NCBI RefSeq assembly: GCF_014196115.1
Contig: NZ_JACIDB010000002.1
Location: 186,001 to 250,000, forward strand
Length of the DNA: 64,000 nucleotides
Source of the DNA: Sphingomonas aquatilis
Lineage (GTDB): Bacteria; Pseudomonadota; Alphaproteobacteria; Sphingomonadales; Sphingomonadaceae
Reading direction: 5' to 3'
Shown: one piece after another, positions 25,300 to 34,548 of the stretch
Layout of the letters: each line of letters opens with the position of its first letter
How positions within the stretch are numbered: position 1 is the first letter of the stretch
Translations under genes and position numbers: made by a program
The notes under the pieces: generated by a model
The model's input: only the letters and a program-made list of their open reading frames with translations
Database searches by the model: none
Told to the model about the DNA's origin: nothing

Positions 25300-25717
25300 T
25301 GTCGGTCAGCCAGGTGCGGATGATCTGACGGGCGCGGTCGCTCAGCGCCAGCATGGTCACGCGCCGATCGGTGATATCGTCGCTGCCGTCGATCAGCCCC
25401 CGTTCCTGCAACAGCTTCACCCAGCGCAGCGCCGTGGTGCGCGGCACGCCGGCCGCGGCGCAACAGGCGTTCGTGGTGACCGCGCGGCCACCCTGGCCTT
25501 CGGCGAACAGGAACAGCATGATGTCGAGGCCCGGATTGGCGAACAGCGACGCATCGAGATGCGTGGTCAGCCGCCGGCGCGATGCCGTGAAGGCCCGTGC
25601 GAGCGCGTAGAGATGTTCGTCCGGCGTCGCGCTCACCGCGATGGGTGAGAGCAGACCGTTATTGGCATTCTGATCGCTAAACAGAGCGGCGTCCTGTCCT
25701 CGCATTGCGCTTCCCAT
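25283..25717 (-). CDS. Winged-helix transcriptional regulator, MarR-like
   Basis: 144 residues. A dimerisation-type helix (EHLYALARAFTASRRRL) is followed by a winged helix: TTNACCAAAGVPRTTALRWVKLLQERGL is the helix-turn-helix and DDITDRRVTMLALS the wing. Similar short winged-helix proteins are common paralogues in sphingomonads. ATG 25717; 25705 is an alternative. Target unknown; the inverted repeat at 25079 is nearby. It lies 89 bases downstream of the chemotaxis operon's last gene, on the same strand. Confidence 0.75.
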   Translation of the reverse strand: MGSAMRGQDAALFSDQNANNGLLSPIAVSATPDEHLYALARAFTASRRRLTTHLDASLFANPGLDIMLFLFAEGQGGRAVTTNACCAAAGVPRTTALRWVKLLQERGLIDGSDDITDRRVTMLALSDRARQIIRTWLTDITVVP

Positions 25718-25806
25718 CGTGCCCCGCTTTTGGTTTCACTGTCAGCGCATAAACTTAGCCGGTCCGAAATCAAGTGGTGTCGTGCGAGACTATATCGGTC
25801 AAACGA

Positions 25807-26163
25807 TCAATCGACAGGGTCGATCGGCACCCCTTCGGCCCGATAGCGATCGACCGCGCGGCGGATGTTGCCGCCCATTTCCTCCAGCGTGACCGCGGCG
25901 ATCCGCTGTTCGACTGGCGCGCAGGAGCGCAGCAGGTCGGCGACGGCGAGCTGCGCCTGCGTGATCCGGTCGATCCCCTGCAGGCTGTGCATGTGGTGGC
26001 GCAGCGTGTCGGGATTGCCGGCGAGATCGAAGGCGAGGTCGGCGAGCAGGCCGGTGATGCCGACCAGCTCGTCCGCCAGCGCATGGGCGAGGGCCGGTTC
26101 GCAGCCAGGCGTGATCGGGGTGGCGGATCCCATGTCGACGGGCAGCCCGATCACTTGTTGCAC
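25807..26163 (-). CDS. Small helical chemotaxis-operon protein, possibly CheZ-like
   Basis: 118 residues, predicted all-helical, no family recognised. The middle helix reads HSLQGIDRITQAQLAV. The D-R-I-T-Q has the D-x-x-x-Q spacing of the CheZ catalytic pair (D-L-T-G-Q in E. coli CheZ), and the preceding L-Q is also CheZ-like. As the last gene of an operon with CheY and no other phosphatase, a CheY-P phosphatase is plausible but unproven. GTG 26163 overlaps the cheB-like stop by 13 bases; ATG 26133 is an alternative. Confidence 0.65.
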   Translation of the reverse strand: MQQVIGLPVDMGSATPITPGCEPALAHALADELVGITGLLADLAFDLAGNPDTLRHHMHSLQGIDRITQAQLAVADLLRSCAPVEQRIAAVTLEEMGGNIRRAVDRYRAEGVPIDPVD

Positions 26164-27164
26164 AGTTTCAGAAGGGTGCGGGCGAGCTGGTCCGCGGGGA
26201 CCGGCTGGTTCGCCATGCGCCGCGCCATCGTATAGCCCTGGCTCCGATCCTCGGCCGGGGTGATGTAGAAGCCGTTGCCCGCCGACAGAGCGCGCACGCC
26301 GGCATCGCCGTCCTCGCCATCCGCGCCCAGCAGCAGGCCGACCGATTCGGCGCCCGCCGCCTTGGCGACCGAGGCGAACAGGATCGAGATCGACGGTCGC
26401 TCGCCCGCGACCGGATCGCGCGGCAGCATGCGCAGCTTGCCGTTCGGCCAGGAATCGACGACGACATGCGTCTCGCCCGGGGGTGCGAGATAGATCGTGC
26501 CCTGTTCGACCGGCATGCCGTCTTCGGCCAGCACGATCTTGGGCGCGATTTCCGCAGCCAGCTTGTCGATCATCGTACCAGCCAGGCCCGCGCCCAGATG
26601 CTGGACGACGACGGTCGGCGGGCAGTTCGCCGGGAAGGCGCCGAACAGTTCGAACAAGGTCTGCGTCGCCGCAGCCTCGCCACCGATCGCGAGCAGGCGG
26701 CCGTTCCAGTCGAGCGGCGGCGCGGCCACCACTTTGGTCGCGCCGGCGGCCTTCACCGCGGCGCCCTTGGCGGCCTTGATCCGCTTGCCGAGCTTGGCGA
26801 GGATCTTGTCGAACTCCGCCGCGACCGCGACCTTGGGCTTGGGGAAACAGTCGATCGCGCCCAGCCGCAGCGCCTCGATCGATGCTTCCGCGCCCGCCTC
26901 GGTCCGCGTCGAGAACATGATGACCGGCATCGGCCGCTGTTCCATCAGCTCGGCGAGATATTCGAGGCCGCTCATCCCCGGCATTTCGACGTCGAGCGTC
27001 ATGACGTCGGGAACCAGCTTGTCGCGCATGACGCGGGCTTCCTCGGCGCCGTCGGCCGAACCGACGACGGTGACGCCCGGAATGCGCTCGAGCGCGCCCG
27101 ACAGCAGCGCGCGCATGGTGAGCGAATCATCGACGACGAGAACTTTAACCGGGGCGGCGGCCAT
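26151..27164 (-). CDS. cheB: CheB-like protein lacking the catalytic serine
   Basis: 337 residues. The receiver domain (1-120) is intact: acidic pair D12/D13, phosphoacceptor D58 in MTLDVEMPG, K109 in FPKPK. The C-terminal methylesterase domain (about 155-337) keeps H189 (VVQHL) and the Asp loop (GEDGDAG), but the nucleophile loop reads IGGEAAAT where active CheB has IG[AS]STGG. Aligned to the second CheB in this operon, the serine position is Glu163. It is therefore probably inactive as a methylesterase and may act as a phosphate sink or regulatory subunit. It sits after cheW. Confidence 0.85.
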   Translation of the reverse strand: MAAAPVKVLVVDDSLTMRALLSGALERIPGVTVVGSADGAEEARVMRDKLVPDVMTLDVEMPGMSGLEYLAELMEQRPMPVIMFSTRTEAGAEASIEALRLGAIDCFPKPKVAVAAEFDKILAKLGKRIKAAKGAAVKAAGATKVVAAPPLDWNGRLLAIGGEAAATQTLFELFGAFPANCPPTVVVQHLGAGLAGTMIDKLAAEIAPKIVLAEDGMPVEQGTIYLAPPGETHVVVDSWPNGKLRMLPRDPVAGERPSISILFASVAKAAGAESVGLLLGADGEDGDAGVRALSAGNGFYITPAEDRSQGYTMARRMANQPVPADQLARTLLKLCNK

Positions 27165-27205
27165 GCCTGTTATCCTTGGGTAACGAGAAGACGGAGAGTG
27201 ATCGT

Positions 27206-27649
27206 TCAGGCAGCGTCGGAAAGCGAAGCCGAGCTATCGACCAGCCGCTCCAGCGCGAGCACGAGGATCAGCCGCTGATCGATCGTCGCCAGTCCTTCAA
27301 GGAATTGGGCGGCGGGCGTTTCGCCGATATCGGGCAGCGGCTGCATACCATCGTCAGGAATGCTGACGATATCGTTGACGGCGTCGACGATAAGTCCCTG
27401 CAACTGTTCGCCGATCCGCACGACGATGATGACGTGGCGTGACGACGGGTCGGTCGAGCCCCAGCCCAGGCGATGGCTGAGATCGAGCACGGGCAGCACG
27501 ACGCCGCGCAGGTTGACGACACCGCGCACATGCGCCGGTACGTTGGGCAGCGGCGTGGCCGGCGACCAGGCGCGGATTTCGCGAATCGCCATGATGTCGA
27601 CGCCGAGAACCTGTTCGCCGATCTGGAAGGTGATGAGCTGACGGGACAT
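27206..27649 (-). CDS. cheW: Chemotaxis coupling protein CheW
   Basis: 147 residues: the single SH3-like CheW fold that bridges receptors to CheA. Seen: LITFQIGEQVLGVDIMAIREI, PNVPAHVRGVVNLRGVVLPVLDL and IGEQLQGLIVDAVNDI, all standard CheW blocks. Start at ATG 27649; the longer frame has no CheW sequence. It lies 20 bases after cheY. Confidence 0.95.
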   Translation of the reverse strand: MSRQLITFQIGEQVLGVDIMAIREIRAWSPATPLPNVPAHVRGVVNLRGVVLPVLDLSHRLGWGSTDPSSRHVIIVVRIGEQLQGLIVDAVNDIVSIPDDGMQPLPDIGETPAAQFLEGLATIDQRLILVLALERLVDSSASLSDAA

Positions 27650-27669
27650 GATGTTATTCCTGTTGCAAA

Positions 27670-28050
27670 TCAGTGCAGGACGCGGCGGATCGCCGCAGCG
27701 AGCTTGTCGGGATGGAACGGCTTGACGATCCAACCTGTAGCGCCCGCCGAGCGCGCGCGCTGCTTCTTTTCATCCGAGCTTTCTGTGGTGAGCACCAGGA
27801 TCGGCAGGTTGCGATGCCGGTCCTGTTCGCGCACCTTTTCGATCAGGCCGAAGCCATCGAGACGCGGCATGTTGATGTCGGTGATGAGCAAATCGGGACC
27901 GTTGCCCGACGAACAGGCGCCACCGAGCCGTTCGAGCGCATCGACGCCGTCTTCGGCCTCGAGGACGTTGTAGCCCATGTCGGTCAGCGCTGCCTTCAGC
28001 AGCATCCGCATACTGGGCGAATCGTCCACGGTCATGATCATGCTGGACAC
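27670..28050 (-). CDS. cheY: Response regulator CheY
   Basis: 126-residue single receiver domain. With GTG 28050 as start the key residues are D9/D10, phosphoacceptor D58 in ITDINMPRLDG, the Thr in VLTTESSD and the Lys in WIVKPFHPDK. GTG 28050 has AGGA six bases upstream and gives the canonical short N-terminus. An ATG at 28080 overlapping the cheD stop (ATGA) would add ten residues. Controls the flagellar switch when phosphorylated by CheA. Confidence 0.94.
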   Translation of the reverse strand: MSSMIMTVDDSPSMRMLLKAALTDMGYNVLEAEDGVDALERLGGACSSGNGPDLLITDINMPRLDGFGLIEKVREQDRHRNLPILVLTTESSDEKKQRARSAGATGWIVKPFHPDKLAAAIRRVLH

Positions 28051-28079
28051 GGCAGTTCCTTTTTGGGGGAGGGGGTTCA

Positions 28080-28649
28080 TCAGAAGAATTCCACATCGCC
28101 GACGGCATCGGCGATGACGGGAGCGGGAGCGGCTACGCGCGGTTTTTCGACCGGGCGATCGGTGGCGATGCGGCAGCGGGCGAGGCCCAGCGTCGGACGG
28201 AATTCGATCCGGCGCGCGCCATGGCCACCGACGTCCTCGCCGACCAGCGCGATGCGTTCGTCGCGCAGGAAGCGGCGGGCGAACAGCGCATTGGTCGCGC
28301 CAATATCGCGGAACCCGTCGCGCAGGCTGGCGCCGCCATAGATGCGCGCCTTCAGGTTCGATCGCGTCGCGCCCATCGACATCATCGCGTTGATCAGCAC
28401 TTCCATCGCATAGACGCCGTAGCGTTGCAGCGAGCGCACGTCGGTCTCACCGCTGCCCGGCTCGGCGAGCAGGAAGTGGTTGAGGCCGCCGACCTTGGCA
28501 ATCGGATCGTAGAGACAGGCCGAGATGCAGCTGCCGAGCACGGTCGTCAGCACGACGCCGGCGTCGTCGGACACCTTGGTTTCGCCCTGCAGGATGTTGA
28601 TCCGGCGCAGGCCGTCGGAGGCGCGGGGAAGGTTCGACAATGGGGTCAT
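28080..28649 (-). CDS. cheD: Chemoreceptor glutamine deamidase CheD
   Basis: 189 residues. The catalytic Cys is in VLGSCISACLYDP, the His in GGLNHFLL, and the family segment ARIYGGAS is present. CheD deamidates glutamines in receptor methylation helices and in some bacteria binds CheC. The tail (about 160-189) is extended and Pro/Ala-rich. ATG 28649 overlaps the cheB stop (ATGA). Confidence 0.94.
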   Translation of the reverse strand: MTPLSNLPRASDGLRRINILQGETKVSDDAGVVLTTVLGSCISACLYDPIAKVGGLNHFLLAEPGSGETDVRSLQRYGVYAMEVLINAMMSMGATRSNLKARIYGGASLRDGFRDIGATNALFARRFLRDERIALVGEDVGGHGARRIEFRPTLGLARCRIATDRPVEKPRVAAPAPVIADAVGDVEFF

Positions 28650-29668
28650 GCACGGCACTCCGCCATCAGTCGCGCCGCGATCTTCGACAGCGGCAGCTGC
28701 GCGGTCACCGCGCCCATCTGGAACGCCGCGGCGGGCATGCCGTAGACGACGCAGCTGTCGGCATCCTGGCCGATCGTCATCGCGCCCTTGTCGCGCATCG
28801 CCTTCAGCCCCTGCGCGCCGTCGGCGCCCATGCCGGTGAGGATCGCGCCGACCGCGGATGCGCCGGCCCAGCGCGCGACCGAATGGAACAGCCGGTCGAC
28901 CGAGGGGCGGTGGCCGCTCATCTTCTCGTCCTCGACCAGGCGGCAGCGGCGCAGCGTCCCGCCGGTGATCTCGGTATGATAGGCGCCGCCGGGTGCGACA
29001 TAGACATGCCCCACCTCCAGCGGCGCGCCGGGGCGCGCGACGCTGACGTGCGGCGCCGACAGCCGGTCGAGCCGCGCGGCGAAGGTCGGCACGTAGCTTT
29101 CGGGCATATGCTGGACGATGACCGTCGGCGGACAATTGACCGGGAAGCCGCCGAGCAGCTCGATCAGCGTCTCGACGCCGCCGGTCGACGATCCGATCGC
29201 GATCATCGCGTCCTGGCGCGGCACGTAATCGGCGGCGGGTGCGCGCTGGACCGGTGCCGCCTGGAAGCGGGGGCGGACGCGGCTCTTCGCCGCCGCCTTG
29301 ACCAGCCGCGTCAGATCGTTGCCCAGGCCACCGCCGAACGCCTGCTTGGGCTTTTCGTAACAGTCGAACGCCCCCAGTTCGAGCGCGCGGATTGTCGCTT
29401 CCGCGCCCTTGCCGGTCAGCGTCGACAGCATGACGACGGGCATGGGGCGCAGGCGCATGATCTTTTCGAGGAAGTCGAGACCGTTCATCCCCGGCATCTC
29501 GATGTCGAGCGTGATGACGTCGGGGTTGAGCGACTTGATCATCTCGCGCGCGGTCATCGGCCCGTCGGCGGTGCCGACGACCTCGATATCCGGATCCTGC
29601 GACAGGCTGTGCGACACCATCGCGCGCATCGTCGGCGAATCATCGACCACTAGAGCGCGGACCGTCAT
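28646..29668 (-). CDS. cheB: CheB, receptor methylesterase/deamidase
   Basis: 340 residues with a receiver domain (phosphoacceptor D55 in ITLDIEMPG) and a catalytic domain. The triad is intact: Ser161 in IGSSTGG, His187 in VQHMP and Asp in TGMGADGAQG. It removes methyl groups added by CheR. It is the active counterpart of the serine-less copy at 26151. ATG 29668 overlaps the cheR stop (ATGA). Confidence 0.95.
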   Translation of the reverse strand: MTVRALVVDDSPTMRAMVSHSLSQDPDIEVVGTADGPMTAREMIKSLNPDVITLDIEMPGMNGLDFLEKIMRLRPMPVVMLSTLTGKGAEATIRALELGAFDCYEKPKQAFGGGLGNDLTRLVKAAAKSRVRPRFQAAPVQRAPAADYVPRQDAMIAIGSSTGGVETLIELLGGFPVNCPPTVIVQHMPESYVPTFAARLDRLSAPHVSVARPGAPLEVGHVYVAPGGAYHTEITGGTLRRCRLVEDEKMSGHRPSVDRLFHSVARWAGASAVGAILTGMGADGAQGLKAMRDKGAMTIGQDADSCVVYGMPAAAFQMGAVTAQLPLSKIAARLMAECRA

Positions 29669-30531
29669 GCCGTCACTTTCTGAAAGGTGGTGCGGCCGAC
29701 GCAGGCGAAGCGTGGCGCGACCGAGTTGGAGAGCCGCTCGGAATGCCCGATGTACAGGAATCCGCCGGGAACGAGGTGGTCGGCAAGCCGGGTCTGCAGG
29801 CGTTCCTTGGTCGGTTCGTCGAAGTAGATCATGACGTTGCGGCAAAAGATCGCGTCGAACTGCCCCTTCATCGGCCAGTTTTCGAGCAGGTTGAGCTTGC
29901 GGAAGGCGACGCGCTCGCGGATCAGCGGATGGACCTCCGCCTGATTGCCGTCGCGCGTCATCCAGACCGAGCGCAGCGACTGCGGCACGCCCGATGCGGT
30001 ATCCAAGGTGTAGCGGCCGGCCTTGGCCGCGGCGAGAATCTCGGTCGACAGGTCGGTCGCCAGCACACGCAGATCGGTGCGCGCGAGGCGCTGGCCGTTG
30101 CCGCGTTCCTGGCCGAAGATCGCCATCAGCAGCGAATAGGGTTCCTCGCCACTGGAGCAGGCGGCCGACCACAGGCGCACCTTGCCGCGCGTCGTCAGCC
30201 GCGCGTCGAGTGCGGGCCAGCAATGCTCCATGAAATGATCGAAGTGATGCGATTCGCGGAAGAAACTGGTGTGGTTGGTGGTCAGCGCATCCAGCGCCTG
30301 CGTGCGTTCGACCGGATCGGTGCCGATCAGCGCGACATATTGGGCGAAGGTCGTCAGCCCGCAGGCGCGCACCCGCGGTGCCAGCCGGCCATAGACGAGC
30401 TGCATCTTGTTCGGCGGCAGCAGGATGCCCGCCGCCTCGTACACGAATTCGCTGATCGCCTGATGGTCGGCAACCTCGAAGCGGAATTCGGTCGGTCGCT
30501 GTCCGACGAGTGTCGCGGCGGCGGCGCTCAT
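29665..30531 (-). CDS. cheR: Chemoreceptor methyltransferase CheR
   Basis: 288 residues. An N-terminal helical domain is followed by a SAM-binding domain: TTNHTSFFRESHHFD, LWSAACSSGEEPYSLLM (SAM motif I), FDAIFCRNVMIYFD and GFLYIGHSE. It methylates glutamates in receptor helices. The receptors in this operon end in W-S-x-F pentapeptides of the kind a CheR beta-subdomain can dock on. ATG overlaps the cheA stop. Confidence 0.95.
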   Translation of the reverse strand: MSAAAATLVGQRPTEFRFEVADHQAISEFVYEAAGILLPPNKMQLVYGRLAPRVRACGLTTFAQYVALIGTDPVERTQALDALTTNHTSFFRESHHFDHFMEHCWPALDARLTTRGKVRLWSAACSSGEEPYSLLMAIFGQERGNGQRLARTDLRVLATDLSTEILAAAKAGRYTLDTASGVPQSLRSVWMTRDGNQAEVHPLIRERVAFRKLNLLENWPMKGQFDAIFCRNVMIYFDEPTKERLQTRLADHLVPGGFLYIGHSERLSNSVAPRFACVGRTTFQKVTA

Positions 30532-32756
30532 GCGGCGAGGCTCAGCGGCGCGTGCGGCGGCGTGGTGTGGCGCGGGTCACGGCGCCAGCGCGAGATCAGC
30601 GCATCGACGTCGAGGATCAGCGCGACGCGGCCATCGCCCAGGATGGTGGCACCGGCAAGACCGGGGATGGCTTCGTAATTCGCCTCGAGGCTCTTCACGA
30701 CGACCTGGCGCTGGTCCTGGATCGAATCGACCATCAGCACCGCCTGGCCATGATCGGATTCGACCACGATCAGCACCGCATCCTCGGGATTGGTCTGCGC
30801 GCCGTGGATGCCGAGCTGTTCAGCGACGCGGTGGACCGGCACGTACGAGCCGCGCACGTCGAGCAGCGACGCGGTCGGGCCGAGCACCTTCACGCCGTCT
30901 TCGTCGGGGCGCAGGCTTTCGACGATATGGCCCAGCGGGATGACGAAGGTCTGGTCGCCGACGGTGACGATCATGCCGTCGAGCACTGCCAGCGTCAGCG
31001 GCAGGGACAGCGCGAAGGTCGACCCCGAGCCCAGCGTCGAGGTGATGCCGATCCGCCCGCCCAGCGCCTGCACGTTCTTGCGTACCACGTCCATGCCGAC
31101 GCCGCGGCCGGAGATGTTGGAGACGGTCGCCGCGGTCGAGAAGCCGGGGGCGAAGATCAGATTGTCGATCTCTTCCTCGTTCAGGATCGCGTCGGCGGTG
31201 ATGATGCCGCGCTCGATCGCCTTGGCGCGCACGCGCTTGCGGTCGATGCCGCGGCCGTCGTCGGCGACGGTGATGACGATGCGGCCCGAATGATGCGCGG
31301 CCGACAGCGTGACGACGCCTTCCTCCGGCTTGCCCGCGGCGAGGCGATCGGCCGGCGTTTCGAGGCCGTGGTCGACCGCGTTGCGGATCAGGTGGGTCAG
31401 CGGTTCGCCGATGCGCTCGACGACGGTCTTGTCGACCTCCGTCATCTCACCGACGATGTCGAGGCGGACGCGCTTGCCGGTTTCGACCTCCAGCTCGCGG
31501 ATGATGCGTGGCACGCGGCTGAAGACGGTCTTCATCGGCTGCGCGCGGATCGCCATCGTCGATTCCTGCAACTCGCGCGTCAGGTGATCGAGGTCGGTCA
31601 GTTCGCTGATGCCGCCGGCGCCATGTTCGGACAGGCGCTGCGCCAGCATCGCCTGGGTGATGACGAGCTCGCCGACGAGGTTGACGAGGCGGTCAAGCTT
31701 GTCGAGGTCGACGCGGATCGTCTGCGCGGGCGGCGCGGCCGCGGGGCGCGGCGCGGCGGGTTCGGCGGGCAGGACGGTCGCGGCCGGGGCGGGCGTCGCC
31801 GGCGCGGGGGCCGCGATCGGCGCAGGCGGCGGGTTGGGTGCTGCGGCCACCGGCGCGGGCGTCGGGGCGGCGGCGGGTACGGGCGCGGCGACCGGCAGGA
31901 TCTCCTCGACCGGGGCCGATGCGGGTGCGGCCGGCATGACGTCGGCAAGCATGTCGGCGATCAGATCGTCATCCGACACGGCGGCTTCGCCGATGCGGGT
32001 GACGGTGAGTTCGCAATCGCCGATGAATTCGAAGATGCCGCGGATATCGTCTTCGGCGACGCTGCCCGGCACGATCGCGGTCCAGCCGAGATACGAGCGT
32101 TCCGGATGCAGTTCGGACAGCAGCGGCAGGCGCGACACGTCGGCGGCGAGGACTTCGCCCTCCAGCAGCGTCAGCTCGCGCACCAGCAGCAGCGGGTCGC
32201 CGCCATTGTCGAGCGCGTTGGTGCCGGGCACGAAGGTGACGGTCCAGTCGCCCGGATTGCCGAGGCTTTCTTCCGGTTCGGGGACGCTTTCGCACATTTC
32301 GAACAGATCGTCGAAATCGTCGATCGGGGCGGCGGCGGGCGCTGCGGCGACTGGTTCGGGCGCAGCCTCCACCACGGCGCCGGGCGTCGAGGCGGCGACG
32401 AGGCGCGCGAGCATCGGGCCGTCGGCGGGCGCATCGCCACCGTCGCGTGCCGCGGCGACGTGATCGGACAGCATGTCGAACGCGCCGACGATCGTGCCGA
32501 GCAGGTCCGACGTCAGATCGAGCGTGCCGTTGCGCACCAGGTCGAGCAGCGTTTCATACTCATGGGTGAACGCCTGCAGCCGCTCGTGCCCGAACGCGCC
32601 CGCGCCGCCCTTGATCGAATGGACCGACCGGAAGATCGTGTTGATCGTTTCTGTGTCGTGCCCACCCTGGCGGACGGAGGCGAAGCTCGCCTCCATCGTC
32701 GCGAGACCTTCCTCGCATTCCTGAAAGAAGATCTGCTGGATCTCGTCGAGGTTCAT
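30528..32756 (-). CDS. cheA: Chemotaxis histidine kinase CheA
   Basis: 742 residues. P1 HPt domain with phospho-His46 in VHSIKGGAGAFG. The middle region (about 140-240) resembles the CheY-binding P2 type. A long Ala/Pro linker (about 275-345) is followed by the P3 dimerisation helix, the P4 ATPase (N box HLIRNAVDHGLE, G1 DDGRGIDR, G2 GRGVGMDV) and the P5 CheW-like domain. ATG 32756 is preferred because AGGA lies six bases upstream; ATG 32759 and TTG 32762 are directly adjacent. It follows the STAS gene by 11 bases. Confidence 0.95.
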   Translation of the reverse strand: MNLDEIQQIFFQECEEGLATMEASFASVRQGGHDTETINTIFRSVHSIKGGAGAFGHERLQAFTHEYETLLDLVRNGTLDLTSDLLGTIVGAFDMLSDHVAAARDGGDAPADGPMLARLVAASTPGAVVEAAPEPVAAAPAAAPIDDFDDLFEMCESVPEPEESLGNPGDWTVTFVPGTNALDNGGDPLLLVRELTLLEGEVLAADVSRLPLLSELHPERSYLGWTAIVPGSVAEDDIRGIFEFIGDCELTVTRIGEAAVSDDDLIADMLADVMPAAPASAPVEEILPVAAPVPAAAPTPAPVAAAPNPPPAPIAAPAPATPAPAATVLPAEPAAPRPAAAPPAQTIRVDLDKLDRLVNLVGELVITQAMLAQRLSEHGAGGISELTDLDHLTRELQESTMAIRAQPMKTVFSRVPRIIRELEVETGKRVRLDIVGEMTEVDKTVVERIGEPLTHLIRNAVDHGLETPADRLAAGKPEEGVVTLSAAHHSGRIVITVADDGRGIDRKRVRAKAIERGIITADAILNEEEIDNLIFAPGFSTAATVSNISGRGVGMDVVRKNVQALGGRIGITSTLGSGSTFALSLPLTLAVLDGMIVTVGDQTFVIPLGHIVESLRPDEDGVKVLGPTASLLDVRGSYVPVHRVAEQLGIHGAQTNPEDAVLIVVESDHGQAVLMVDSIQDQRQVVVKSLEANYEAIPGLAGATILGDGRVALILDVDALISRWRRDPRHTTPPHAPLSLAA

Positions 32757-32767
32757 CATCAATCCTT

Positions 32768-33052
32768 TCAGGCGCCGCAGGTCGGTTCGAGCGCGGTGTC
32801 GAGCCGGGCGACGATCATCATCCGTTCCAGCGCCTCGCTGGGCCGATCGATGCGGAAATCGAGACCGCGCGCGATCGCGGTGGTGCGGGCGCTGACCAGC
32901 ACCTGGAGGCAGGCTTGGCCGACCCGCGCGACCTCTGCCCCGTCAAGGCGCAGCGCCTCACCGCGCTCGATCAGGCCGAGCAGCGCGTGGCGCAGCGGCA
33001 CGGCCGCCGAGGTATCGAGCGTGGGGGCAAGCGGAAGCGATGGCACGGACAT
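32768..33052 (-). CDS. STAS-domain protein of the chemotaxis operon
   Basis: 94 residues with the STAS pattern: a strand LRLDGAEVARVGQACLQVLVSA followed by helix TTAIARGLDFRI. STAS proteins beside CheA and MCP genes are known in alphaproteobacteria, but their role is unclear; they could be adaptors or anti-anti-sigma-like switches. The phosphorylatable Ser/Thr usual after the Asp is not evident (EVARVG). Confidence 0.8.
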   Translation of the reverse strand: MSVPSLPLAPTLDTSAAVPLRHALLGLIERGEALRLDGAEVARVGQACLQVLVSARTTAIARGLDFRIDRPSEALERMMIVARLDTALEPTCGA

Positions 33053-33108
33053 ACGGGTTCGACTTTCCTACGGACGGCACGACGGCGATCGGAGTGGCTG
33101 CGGACGCA

Positions 33109-34548
33109 TCAGAACGCCGACCAATCGTCGTCCGCGATCGCCACGGCGGCGTTGCCGGCCCGGGGACGGGCGAGGCGACGGCCCGCTTCGGCGGCGCGTT
33201 GCTGAAGATGATGCACACTATTGCTGACGGAATGACTAACGCCGCGCACACCATGACCGGCATCGGTATCGCCGACGCGGAAGTGGGCGACCTGACGGGC
33301 AAGTTCGCTTGCTTCGCCAGACAGTTCCCGGGCGGCGGCGGTGGCCTGTTCGACCATGGCGGCATTCTGCTGCGTCACGCTGTCCATTTCGCCGACGGCC
33401 GTGTTGACCTGCTGCAAGCCGGTCGATTGCTGTTCGGCGGCGATGGCGATTTGCGCGACGAGGCCGTTGATCTCCCCGAAGCGGCCGATCAGGCGCTGCA
33501 AGGCCTGGCCGGTTTCGCTGACCAACGCGACGCCGGCATCGACCTGTTCGGACGAGGCGTTGATGCGCGTCTTCACGTCCTTGGCCGCCTCGGCCGAGCG
33601 CTGCGCGAGCGCACGCACTTCGGACGCGACCACGGCGAAGCCCTTGCCGGCGTCGCCGGCGCGTGCCGCCTCGACGCCCGCGTTCAGCGCGAGCAGGTTG
33701 GTCTGGAAGGCGATGCCGTCGATGACGCTGATGATTTCGGAGATTTCGGCCGAGGCGCGTTCGATGCCGCCCATCGCCTCGACCGCGCGGGCGACGACGG
33801 CCCCCGATTGTTCGGCCTCGGTCTGCGCGGCGGCGACCACGTCGTTGGCGCGCGTCGCGCCCGTGGCGGCCTGTCGGACCGTCTTGGTGATCTCGTCCAT
33901 CGCCGCGGCGGTTTCCTCCAGGCTCGCGGCCTGCTGCTCGGTGCGCTGCGACAGATCGTCCGACGCCTGGAGAATACCCTGCGAGCCATGGTTGATGCGG
34001 GTGGCGGCCTGATCGACCGCGGTCATCGCGGTGCGGATCGCGTCCATCGCCGCATTGAAGTCGTCGCGCAGCGACTCGAAGTCCGCCGGGAAGGCTGCGG
34101 TGATGCGGAAGGTGAGGTCGCCCTGCGCGAGCGCGCCGAGCCCTTCGCCGAGCGCGGCGGCCATGCACCGCTGCGCCTCGGCGGTGTTCGCCTTTTCCAT
34201 ATTGGTGCGGAAGACCGCCATGGCGGTGGTCATGCGGCCGACGCAGTCGCGGTTTTCAGTATAGGCGATCGGCGAATCGAGGTCGCCGTCGGCCAGCGCC
34301 TCCATGCGCAGCACGGTGTCGACATAGGGCGTGCAGATAAGGCGCCCGGCCATCACCGTCGTCGCGACAATCCCTGCGACGGCGGCGGCGACGACCGCGA
34401 TATCGAACGCCGGGCCGATCGCGAGCGTGCCCGTCGCGGTGAGCGCGGTGATCGCCACGGCAATGCCTCCCAGCGTCGCGTGCGTTCCCGCCAACACCCG
34501 GAATTTTGTGCGGATGGGCGCGTGTTTGGCGAACCATTCCAGTGTCAT
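33109..34548 (-). CDS. Methyl-accepting chemotaxis protein without periplasmic sensor
   Basis: 479 residues. Two adjacent transmembrane helices (about 20-70) are separated by only a short turn, so there is no ligand-binding periplasmic domain. HAMP segments follow ([17 protein letters not shown]), then a long coiled-coil signalling domain with tip [31 protein letters not shown]. The C-terminus DDDWSAF has the x-W-x-x-F shape of a CheR/CheB docking pentapeptide. ATG 34548 has GGAGGG upstream. Nearly identical to the next receptor over the signalling domain. Gap to that gene: 276 bases without a gene. Confidence 0.93.
   Translation of the reverse strand: MTLEWFAKHAPIRTKFRVLAGTHATLGGIAVAITALTATGTLAIGPAFDIAVVAAAVAGIVATTVMAGRLICTPYVDTVLRMEALADGDLDSPIAYTENRDCVGRMTTAMAVFRTNMEKANTAEAQRCMAAALGEGLGALAQGDLTFRITAAFPADFESLRDDFNAAMDAIRTAMTAVDQAATRINHGSQGILQASDDLSQRTEQQAASLEETAAAMDEITKTVRQAATGATRANDVVAAAQTEAEQSGAVVARAVEAMGGIERASAEISEIISVIDGIAFQTNLLALNAGVEAARAGDAGKGFAVVASEVRALAQRSAEAAKDVKTRINASSEQVDAGVALVSETGQALQRLIGRFGEINGLVAQIAIAAEQQSTGLQQVNTAVGEMDSVTQQNAAMVEQATAAARELSGEASELARQVAHFRVGDTDAGHGVRGVSHSVSNSVHHLQQRAAEAGRRLARPRAGNAAVAIADDDWSAF

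Noticed and set aside
30510..33227. 905-codon open frame on the + strand antisense to cheA and neighbours
   Set aside because: Its His/Arg/Asp-heavy translation has no domain. It mirrors the codon bias of the cheA gene, whose domains are all recognisable. Long antisense frames are expected in GC-rich coding DNA.
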